This document shows positions 12,080 to 20,350 of a stretch of 64,000 nt of DNA, in pieces. Both the position numbers and the translations under genes were made by a program. The stretch is from Diplocarpon mali (lineage: Eukaryota; Ascomycota; Leotiomycetes; Helotiales; Drepanopezizaceae): the NCBI GenBank assembly GCA_024741835.1, contig JAENRP010000258.1, positions 1 through 64,000 on the forward strand, given 5' to 3'. Under the pieces are notes generated by a model. It was not told where the DNA came from, searched no databases, and worked only from the letters and a program-made list of their open reading frames with translations. How positions within the stretch are numbered: position 1 is the first letter of the stretch; each line of letters begins with the position of its first letter.

Positions 12080-13385
12080 TCACTCAATTACCATCTTCCG
12101 TTGCCCCCCGACCATCGTCCACCCTAAAGCGCGTAATGCATCTTTGTCGCTCGCTCGAATGATTGTGCAGGCTGGTAACATAGGATTATGTGGATCGACA
12201 TATGAAGCGTCTTTTGCGGCTTGCTCTATGGCGTCCATCTCCTCTTTGCAGTCCTGCTGATCCAGCGGACATACTACTATAGGCTGTCTCAAAACGATAT
12301 CTCTTGCTCCAGACATATGTGCCTATTCTTGTCAGCCGAGTCTTAAATTACGACATTAAAAGGTACCTTTATCATCAAGAAGAACTCAATCTTGTAGAGA
12401 GTCCCAGTGGTCGTGAATGAGTTAACCGCATACATGGGAAATGCAGCCTTTCCTCGCCGAATGATACCTTCTGAATCTCGCAACTCCTTGGAAGGAAATA
12501 CAAGCCCGAGATTGGTAAAGTAACCGGCTTCTGGCATCCTCACTCCAACCGGTTGAGTATGTTTGGCCATTCGATTAACCTTTTTCGTTGGCTCGTCTCC
12601 CTCGGGATTGTATGTAATCTCCTCTTCTATTCCAATTGTAATTTTCTGAATTGTGACCTTCTTCGCCTTATTCAACCAGTCCGGATTTGGCGAGAGCTTT
12701 ATATAGACACTCACAGGGTCCAGAGGACCATAGGACCAACGTGGTAATGATATGCCCAACGTAACCAAGTGATCCGAGGTTTTCTCCGCAGCCTCGGGTC
12801 GGTTGTACATGCCGAAAGTCGAAAGGGTATCATATCTTTGTATTGGGACTGGAAAAGCAAATTTCTTCTGATCCTGGCCTTGCTGGACCGTTACTACCAG
12901 CTCGTAGAATGTCTCTGCTGTTCGGCTCGGAAGCTGCAATGAAGCTGGAGGTATCCGCCTATTAGTCTCTTCCCCCCCTCTGCCAAATGGTATGAACAGT
13001 ACGAATGGGAGGTCCATCAATACCACGCTCTCTGATTCCTTACCAGCCGGGCATCGGAACAGCAGCAGCTCTTTCCCCACCACATCTGTCGTTTCCCTCC
13101 TCGGTGTCCCCAAATGCTTCTTCGCTATCGACTCTGCCGAAGGATGGATCGTTTCCCTCCTTTGTAAACATACTCGGACCAAGGATATCGCAACCGGCGC
13201 GGAAATTCCAGTAAGGGGTCTGATCTCAACCTTACCCTCTATGCGAGGCTGGGGAAATCGCTGTTAGCAAACAAGCAGCTTAGAAAAACAATATACACAA
13301 AGCCTACCAAGGTCGCCGAAATTCCCGGATAGCCGACGAGGAAATTGCTATTTGGCGGCCCCGAGACTCTGACAAAGGCAGCCAT
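12080..13385 (-). CDS. arrestin-like (alpha-arrestin fold) protein, 404 aa
   Basis: Exons are 13385-13308, 13260-12367 and 12322-12080, with introns of 47 and 44 nt. The N-terminal exon reads MAAFVRVSGPPNSNFLVGYP and continues into an IEGKVEIRP strand, as in Arrestin_N domains. The middle exon has the two beta-sandwich-like halves with LPFVLFIPFG, YELVVTVQQG and KVTIQKITIGIEEEI. The last exon supplies a short helix ending GWTMVGGQRKMVIE. Fungal alpha-arrestins link cargo such as plasma-membrane transporters to Rsp5-type ubiquitin ligases, but I see no clear PPxY motif, so ligase recruitment is unproven. The exact paralogue is unknown. Divergent from the cyclophilin gene. Confidence 0.8.
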
Positions 13386-13897
13386 CTTGTCTCGGGCTCA
13401 CGCTGGCGCCGCCGCGCGTTTGCGCAGATATGATCGCAGTGTCAACAGGCCGCGTGATGTTGTCGTGATCTTGGGGGCATAGGGATTGTTCGACTGCAGT
13501 CGCGTGAAATGACGCAGAGACTGGCTGGTGGGTTCCGGATAGGCTCTCGTCGTCACCATATAAGCAAGGCCCAGCCGCCTTGTTAACACTGGCTACTCTG
13601 GTAGGGATATCAATGCAATCGCCGTGCAGCGCCCAAAGTTGGCAGTGGAGTGTAGCAAGTAGTAAGGAATTGGATTAGGCTCAACTAGCAGGTTGGATCA
13701 TTGAGGCCTTTGTTGATCTGCGCTAGTGGGATCGTAGCAAAAGCCCAGAGCCTGGATATCGCAATCGGGGCTAGGCGGTTTCGCGGTCGCATGCAAGGCA
13801 TGGTGGGGCCAAACTGTTTACTCGGTATTCCTAGAAAAGCTTCTGACCTTGGACATCCACCCTCCTAGTATGCGAGCTTGCAAGGCCACGCCAGCTG
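13386..13897. promoter_or_regulatory. divergent intergenic region, arrestin-like / cyclophilin
   Basis: About 510 bp between divergent starts. No gene is seen; it presumably holds both promoters. Confidence 0.5.
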
Positions 13898-14445
13898 ATG
13901 ACAATGTCCGTCACTTTACACACAAACCTCGGAGATATCAAGGTCGAGATCTTCTGCGAGAGTGTGCCAAAGACAGCAGAGGTATGCAATTCGCAATTCG
14001 AAACTATTCTTGAAACAAACCTAACATCCTTCAGAACTTCCTCGCTCTATGCGCCTCGGGCTACTACGATGGCTCCCTCTTTCACAGGCTCATCCCGAAC
14101 TTCATGATCCAAACCGGAGCCCCTACTTCTCAGCCAAAGGGAGGCATATCAATATGGAACGAGCCGTTCGAGGACGAGATCCGGCCTACCTTGCGACACA
14201 ACGCCCGAGGTATTATCAGCATGGCGAACAAAGGGCCGGGAACGAACGGCAGTCAGTTCTTCATCTGCTTTGACAAGGCGCCGCACTTGGATGGGAAGAA
14301 CACTGTGTTTGGACATGTTCTAGGCGATGAAAGCCTTGCGACACTGGCGAAGATGGAGAAAGTCGAGGTGGATAAGAAGAGCAGACCGAAGGAGCAGATC
14401 AAGATTGAGAGCATCACTGTACATGCGAATCCTTTGGCAGGTTGA
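13898..14445 (+). CDS. peptidyl-prolyl cis-trans isomerase, PPIL3/Cyp10-type cyclophilin, 164 aa
   Basis: A single cyclophilin domain fills the protein. Exons are 13898-13981 and 14035-14445, with a 53-nt intron (GTATGC...TTCAG). It begins MTMSVTLHTNLGDIKVEIFC; PPIL3 proteins start at the second Met (13904), so that start is equally possible. The domain shows FHRLIPNFMIQTG, then the FEDEI stretch and GPGTNGSQFFICF, with Arg in the RLIPNFM block as catalytic arginine. PPIL3-type cyclophilins associate with the spliceosome in animals; that role here is inference. Length is normal for the family. Confidence 0.92.
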
Positions 14446-15206
14446 AACGACGTTCGAGGAGGTCTAAGATGATCTGCATGATACCCATGAGGCAATGCGG
14501 CCAGGCAAAATACGCCAAGCATAAAGACGGCTCAGGATGTGCTCCAGACCACAGCGGTATGCCACCGAGTATGGAAGCAGCTTGGGCAGAGAAGCGAGAG
14601 TGTATGGAGATGAGGCGGATTGGAGGCAAGCCGATATTGACGCTCTTCGTAAAGCGATCTCACATAGCGTCAGCACGCGCTGGACAGTACAGATCAATTA
14701 GAAAAGTATAGTTGTAGCGAGCAAGGTGTTAAGCTATAAATACAGGATAGTCAAAGCTGTTGTCACTGACAGTCCGAAGGCTTGAATTGTCCCACACACC
14801 CATCGCAAGTAGGCAAAAGCCGAATTGCATAACCCCTAGACTAAACGATGATGCATTATTACAAGTGTTGGACACGAACCTTTCGCTCAAGGGAGTATTC
14901 AGAATCCTGTGTAAGTCAGTCTTGCGACTACAAAACTCTATTTGTATAAATTGTAGGTCCGAGGCGACTTGGACAACGCGCAGCTTTGTAGCGCGGGGTC
15001 GAATCCGCGGGTCCCAAAACGCTATTGCAGCTTGCTCCCCAAAGCGGCAATAAGATAAGAAAAACTACGCAGGGGCTCACCAACGCTGTAGTGTCTCGCT
15101 TAAATCACCCAGAATTCTTTAAATCAGACCCACGGCCATGGGTCCTAGATATGGGCAGTTCTTTTCTCGTGTGTAAAAGGAAAAAGCCGCATAGCAAAAA
15201 GCATCG
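14446..15206. other. intergenic stretch with a tRNA-like fragment
   Basis: No protein gene is recognised. Near 14950-15010 a plus-strand fragment has a box-B-like GGTCGAATCC in a short CGCGG/CCGCG stem, preceded by a D-arm-like GGCGACTTGGACAACGC. No matching acceptor 5' strand or proper anticodon arm can be drawn, so it is at best a tRNA relic. Confidence 0.4.
15196..15200 (-). terminator. Pol III T-run terminator of tRNA-Leu
   Basis: Five T residues on the minus strand begin six bases after the tRNA discriminator base, with a second T5 run about ten bases further. This is the normal RNA polymerase III stop signal and suggests the tRNA gene upstream is transcribed. Confidence 0.8.
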
Positions 15207-15358
15207 TGAGACCCGTGGGATTCGAACCCACGCCATTTCTGACTGCGGATCGTTATGGGTGCCTTGCGGCTACCTAAACACAGCGCCTTACTGGATGAAA
15301 GTCAGTGCGGGCCTGGCACTTTCTCCTTGGAGTACTTACACCACTCGGCCAGAGTCCC
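15207..15358 (-). tRNA. tRNA-Leu(UAG) with an anticodon-loop intron and a second D-loop insertion
   Basis: The 5' acceptor strand GGGACTC pairs with 3' GGGTCTC (two G-U pairs), followed by discriminator A. Box A (TGGCCGAGTGG) and box B (GGTTCGAATCC) are intact. The T-arm is GTGGG/TTCGAAT/CCCAC. The anticodon stem CTGTG/CGCAG carries the loop TTTAGG...C with anticodon TAG at 15274-15276. A 24-nt intron at 15249-15272 sits after position 37, where tRNA endonuclease substrates normally have it; yeast tRNA-Leu(UAG) also has one. The variable arm is a short TCA-GAAA-TGG hairpin. In addition, 49 nt interrupt the D-loop (15291-15339); without them the D-arm reads GCCGAGTGGTTAAGGC, the usual Leu/Ser form. 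Total gene 152 nt, mature RNA about 79 nt. Confidence 0.88.
15291..15339 (-). other. 49-nt insertion in the tRNA D-loop resembling a spliceosomal intron
   Basis: The insertion begins with a perfect donor GTAAGT, contains CACTGAC, a typical filamentous-fungal branch site, 11 nt before its end, and finishes in CAG. Its length matches the many 44-60 nt introns of this window. The pentamer GTAAG occurs at its start and again across its 3' boundary, so the cut could also be placed as a 48-nt insertion flanked by a 5-bp direct repeat. That it is spliced by the spliceosome is inference; tRNA endonuclease is not known to cut in the D-loop. Confidence 0.65.
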
Positions 15359-18059
15359 ATATTCTGACCATTCAGGAATGACATTTCTGCGATATACTGT
15401 TAATCAAACCCGACGGTACGACTTACCGGCATCTTCCGGCTAGCCAATCGTGGGATCTCAATCGTGGGCGCTATGTCGTTCGCTTACAGCTTACAGCTTC
15501 TCGTCTGAGTTGGTCGGTACGTAAAGATCAAGGTATAGCGCAATATTCAGTAGGCCATCTTGCTTCAATAGCTACATAGAAGTGGTAATAGTGTTGTTGC
15601 TTGCAATTGGATGCGAGGTAAGGGAACAAATGTTGAACTGAACTCTCCTACATGCTGATATCTACTTGGAACAGCAACTCTCCCCCAATTATGTCAAATC
15701 ATCCAACACCTAGCAAGTAGCAATCTAGGAAAGCATCTAACCTTTTGCTCTTGTTACAGGATAGCTGCGACGCTGCCGTGTCTCCCACGTTAACATACCA
15801 AACTTGAAGCAGGAAACCCCTGATTTCCTGTCTCTATGCTTGGTCAAGTTCCACGATAGCGTGCAATCACTTCCGAAATCACCGGAGATGCAAGAAGTTC
15901 GGCTCTGTCATCAGGCCGCGCCTGAATCTTGGCCTGGTCCAGGAACGCTCTGAGCAGAGTCATCTTCAGGCATTACTGCTCACTCCAACTGGCAAAGTCT
16001 AGCTAGACAATGGACGCTTACCAGCCACTTGGTCATTTAGACAGATAAGCCCTTCCTATTCAACCCTTGCCGAGGTATCTACAGACCAATGACAAAATCT
16101 TGCCCATCCAAGCCAGGACTGTCCCCGTAGTCGTGCATCCATCCCGAGTCAGACTCTCTTCTCTCCATTCCCACCGGAAATTCACCCACTACATCTCTAA
16201 TACGACCTAGGGTCTGGTTATGAGAGAGCGGATCGATTTTGCCAAGTTTTTGGATATACAATGGCGACCTCTACTCCCGCAGGAATTCATGACGGCCGCG
16301 CTTGGAAAACCCATTTCCCATATCGCATATGTTCCGTGTATTTTCCCTGCTGAGCGTCAATCATCACGTCATACTCTACATGGAAATGGTTGCCAGATAC
16401 TGGATTGTTGGGGTTGAAGGGGTTGTTGATACACGGTATATCTTGATGCTGTGCAAGTATTAGCGAGGCAACTATTACACCCTTCAAAGAGGTTTACTCG
16501 GGCTCTGTTGAATGTCAGGTAAAGTGTGCTGCATCGGATGTTGACTCCCATAATGTGTTTTCGGTTTGTAATCTCGTCGTCCATTGAGTGCCTAGCGAAG
16601 CATTAGAGCTTTGAAGAAAGGTCTGTCGGTATGCGATCAAATATGGAAGCAAAGACTAACGCGAGATTATGCTTCAATTCGAGTTCAATTCGATTGTATT
16701 TATAACAAGCATCCTAGAGGCTGGAGCTTTGTTTGGAGAATATTTATTCCGAGTTATAGCTTGGGGGGTTCCGGGGAAGGGGGGGCTAAGGTCCTAATGA
16801 AGCCAAGGCAATTGCTCACATTTTTGTGGCTGCAATTGCAGCTTACACTTTGTGTGCCGTACGCCGTGTGAATCTCTGCAAATCTCCGTGTCTGCAAAGA
16901 GGTCGGTAATGGAGGGAAATGCAAGGCTGAACTGTATCACCAATACCACCATTGTCGGGTCCAATCATGTGACAATTTCGACATGTAGCCAACACCAGGC
17001 GTGAGAGGGGGTCAGAACAAGCAGCATAATGCCGAGGTTTATCGGCTTCGTTCAGTTTATTTGCTAACCAAAGTCCTGCTTGTGAGTTGAATGCCCCTGA
17101 TTTTCGAACAAAAGGGGAGGCTCGATAAGGATGAACGAAAAGTACAACTTCAATGGCTGGAGTGAAAAGTTCGATGTACAGAGCCACATACACATTACAA
17201 ACACTCCAAATCAAGTTGCAGCTGAATCTTTTGTTCACTGCCCCTGAAATACGTTTCCGAGCTGCTTGGACAAGCAAAAGGTGGCTTTCCCTACATACGT
17301 GAGATTTCTGGCCCCGAAGCCCACGCATTGATAGAGCTTGGGTTATCAGGCAACGAAACGCATGATCAGACTGAATCTCATGTGCTGAGTGCTTTGGGAA
17401 GCCAAGTGCCTAAGAACTACTTCTTACCACTCTGTATATACGTGCAGATCTTACCAACAGGACAGTGATAACAAGTCTTGCTTAATAGTGAGACCGCTGC
17501 TCCTCCGATTGCAAGCAGAGGACACGAACTAACAGGGTAGCCATGAAGAGGCAGACTTGAGTAGAACTCGTTAACCATTTCAGCATACGAACAAGTAATA
17601 CCAACGATCCAATGTGGGATACAAAATACACAGGGACGGGACTGCGGAATCTGATCCTAGAAACAGAAGAAGAATTCGTAAGAGACTTAGGGATCAGAAA
17701 TCAGAATGCATTACAAAGCCGGTGTAAAAATTTGGATTTAATAGGAGATACTTTGGGCAAGAATTGGGTAATCACAAATTCGATGCAACTCAGTTTAAAA
17801 ATTAAAACTTTTATAGATTTAATAATGTTAGCGTTGACGTACAAGATAAAAAAGGATTATTTTGATTACAATGTTTGAGAGAGGTGCTGGAATACTTGCC
17901 ATCAAAGCTGACACATCAACAGAGAAAAGTGCTGGGGCACTTCGGATAAACACCGGCGGTAATCGAATAAGCGGCGGCGCAAGGCTAGAACTGTCAAGAA
18001 AATAAATAAGTTTCAGCCTTTACCTACGCAATACGATTTCTCTCCACGATATCAACTCG
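15359..18059. other. AT-richer, gene-poor stretch
   Basis: No recognised gene apart from the weak candidate at 16287-16584. An 88-codon plus frame at 17612-17878 lies in distinctly AT-rich sequence and has Lys/Asn/Ile-rich codon use unlike the neighbours; it may be chance or a relic of a mobile element. No terminal repeats or transposase motifs were found. Confidence 0.4.
16287..16584 (-). CDS. possible small two-exon hypothetical gene, 82 aa
   Basis: A frame starting at 16584 (MDDEITNRKHIMGVNIRC) runs to a GTAAAC donor. A GCTAATAC branch-like site and an acceptor TTGCACAG follow, joining in frame to HQDIPCINNPFNPNNPVSGN and a stop at 16287-16289. The splice geometry (49-nt intron) is good. 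The product matches no family I know and the region is AT-rich, so this may be a real orphan gene, a fragment of a longer gene, or chance. Downstream frames on the same strand (16079-16261) could be further exons. Confidence 0.3.
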
Positions 18060-19469
18060 ATGGTTGACCTCGAAGAAGATGCGGCCCTTACCCCAGGTTA
18101 TGCCCATCCTACCGAAGACAACGATCCCAGTGACGAGACTCACGATTTCCGATTTCTTGCGTTCCTGAACTCGAAATCCGGTCAGCTCCCAAAACGAGGC
18201 GAGAAGGACTTCGAGCCCCATGGCACAAAACACCAAGATGGCGTACTAGAAGCTAGCCGACAAGCTATGCATGATGCGCTCAACTTCACCCGGATACACC
18301 AGGATAAGAACCATAGTCGGGGTTTCTACTACGGCGAGGAGGGGTTGAGTCGAGATGATGTTGTCGGGAAGGATTGGACACAAGGACTGGACGATGACCA
18401 TGTTGTTGTACTGGAGTCAAGCAAAGGGCCGTTGTTCAAGTGTATGGGAACACATATCAAGGGGAAGAAGAATCCGAGTTTATGGCTGTTGCCAGAGGAA
18501 GCTTTGTACCTAGTGGAGCGGGGGAGTCTCGATCTGTGGTGGCCAACTCGCACCTCTTTCAACGGCACTTTCGAGGGTCTCGTGGAATATGAAGACGACA
18601 ATAGCCACGGCAAGATTGTGGGTATAGGAGAGACGAAAGACGAAGGGATCCCTATGAGTCTGCAAGCTGCATACGCTATGTTCATAGGCAATGATGGCGA
18701 GAGAGGAAAGATCAGTTTGGAGAGATACACGGTATATGCCCATCTTAAGCGGATGGGCTATATCGTTTTGAGAGCTCCAGAGTGGGATCCAACCAAGCCT
18801 GGTCAGAGGCAAAGCCACGAAGACATTCCGAGTCGAGATTCATCGAGCGTATTCAATTGGCTCTTTGGAAAGTTCTTCGCCAAGAAGGAGTTTGGGCATC
18901 CTGCATGTGGCCCTTTGGTGAAGCCCGGGATGTACAGATCGTACAACTCGATCTACAAACAAATTGCGCTCATCCCCCGGCACAAGCCATCAGCAATACC
19001 AACGGACCCTGCGCCACCGCCAGAAGACCCCTATCGGGTGGTGTTTTGGTTGTGGAAGGCCAGCAAGATCCCGACATTTGCCAAAAGCAACCCTGGTAAG
19101 CCAGACTTCCGAATTGCCGTTGTAGATGCACGGTCGAATCCTATTCCCTCCCTCACCGAGGTTACTTCTCTCCTCGAGAGCACGCCATGGGATCCTCCAG
19201 CCGAGAAAAGCCCGGAATTCAGTGGTCCTGGGAAGCTCTACCAGCGATTGAAAAACGGCTGGCGCAATGTGATCTTAGCCATCATCGATCAGGGCGTTAT
19301 CAGCTATTTGCGTTTGGGCGAAGTCGCCTTTGGAGAAGAGAGCTTGTACGAGCGATTTGACCATGCAAACGCTGTCCAAGGAGGGAAGCGAGGTGGCGGC
19401 GCAGGGCGCGGGGGAGGCCGAGGGAGAGGGAGAGGGAGGGGGAGGGGGAGGGGGAGGGGGCGCAAGTAG
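18060..19469 (+). CDS. SEN54: tRNA-splicing endonuclease subunit Sen54, 469 aa
   Basis: Structural subunit of the heterotetrameric endonuclease that cuts pre-tRNA introns at the anticodon loop. A single exon. The Sen54 N-terminal domain signature is clear: GPLFKCMGTHIKGKKNPSLW followed by LLPEEALYLVERGSLDLWWP (about residues 115-160). A second block, FRIAVVDARSNPIPSLTEV, and the C-terminal GVISYLRLGEVAFG are also typical of the family. The last 30 residues are a pure Arg-Gly tract encoded by a GGGAGG-type repeat, not a usual Sen54 ending. The gene lies about 2.7 kb from the unusual tRNA-Leu; I treat that proximity as coincidence. Confidence 0.93.
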   Translation: MVDLEEDAALTPGYAHPTEDNDPSDETHDFRFLAFLNSKSGQLPKRGEKDFEPHGTKHQDGVLEASRQAMHDALNFTRIHQDKNHSRGFYYGEEGLSRDDVVGKDWTQGLDDDHVVVLESSKGPLFKCMGTHIKGKKNPSLWLLPEEALYLVERGSLDLWWPTRTSFNGTFEGLVEYEDDNSHGKIVGIGETKDEGIPMSLQAAYAMFIGNDGERGKISLERYTVYAHLKRMGYIVLRAPEWDPTKPGQRQSHEDIPSRDSSSVFNWLFGKFFAKKEFGHPACGPLVKPGMYRSYNSIYKQIALIPRHKPSAIPTDPAPPPEDPYRVVFWLWKASKIPTFAKSNPGKPDFRIAVVDARSNPIPSLTEVTSLLESTPWDPPAEKSPEFSGPGKLYQRLKNGWRNVILAIIDQGVISYLRLGEVAFGEESLYERFDHANAVQGGKRGGGAGRGGGRGRGRGRGRGRGRGRK

Positions 19470-20350
19470 AAGTGAGGAGTCTGAGGAGAGAGATAGCGCA
19501 CGAGTAGGTAGAGGATAAGAGCGAGAGGTTTATCGTCAGAGGGAATGTGGGAGAGCCAGATGCGAAGAAGGCTTGGTAAAGACTACGCAAGAAATGATCA
19601 CCATGGACTTCGTCAGCCAACGACGTCGCCCTTGGACGCGGGATTGACGGTACTGCCGTCGACACCGTCTCCGACAAACTATGGCCGAATAGGATTGTGG
19701 GAAGTATACAAAGTTGATTGATCCAGCGGTCGAGAAGTCGAGCTATCGGCTACCTGCAGTTTGGCAAAGGGGAGAGTTGTCCGAATCAAAGCACAATAGC
19801 CTGTGCGTGGGAGTTGTCTCTGCAGCAGAAGAGACTTTTGATCTTCATCAAATCCGATGTAAATATATTTAGACTCTCCTTTCTTCCTTGCCTGACACCA
19901 CCCGGTCCTGGGTCGAGTGCCTAAACACCGCTTCTTGCTAACAATAACACTATTGGAGTTCCTGCTCCGCAACATTCCATTACCGCACCGTATTTCTATC
20001 ACCTCACGCTCGAAAGCTTTCCATTGATAGGGTGCAACGCTACTTTGACCTCCGAAACCACTTAGCGCAGTTTGAAATCAGACTCCCGTGTGTATTACTC
20101 CCTCGACAACTAACTGACTTTTGAGACCGCTCTTCTCTTCACTTGCCGACTTCTTCCATCCCTTTTTCAAGTTCAACCGCAACGTCGACGTTGGCATCAG
20201 GCTTTGGCATCAGCAACAGCAACAGCAACAGCAACAGCATCAGCATCAGCATCAGCACCAGCATCAGCACCAGCATCAGCGTCAAGATTCACTGCCGTCC
20301 CCCGGCTCCTTGCATCACCCTGCGGCCTTTTCTCTCTGGCACGCCTAGAC
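19470..20350. other. intergenic region with CAG/CAT repeat
   Basis: No gene is recognised in about 880 bp. Its last part is a pyrimidine-rich leader to the gene at 20351 and contains a trinucleotide/hexanucleotide repeat. Confidence 0.5.
20212..20284 (+). repeat. CAACAG / CATCAG / CACCAG repeat in a 5' leader
   Basis: Tandem six-base units change from CAACAG through CATCAG to CACCAG. In one frame this would encode poly-Gln/His, in another poly-Ser/Asn/Ile, but all these frames stop before the downstream start, so it is probably untranslated leader or promoter sequence. Confidence 0.8.

Noticed and set aside
14945..15010. Second tRNA gene on the plus strand
   Set aside because: A box-B-like GGTCGAATCC and a D-arm-like stretch exist, but the T-loop is 8 nt, no acceptor 5' strand pairs with the 3' end and the anticodon arm is broken.
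17612..17878. 88-codon plus-strand gene
   Set aside because: AT-rich, Lys/Asn/Ile-biased frame without family resemblance or splice context; kept only as a note on composition.
15207..19469. Functional link between SEN54 and the odd tRNA-Leu because they are neighbours
   Set aside because: They are 2.7 kb apart with unrelated promoters (Pol III and Pol II); no sequence evidence of co-regulation.
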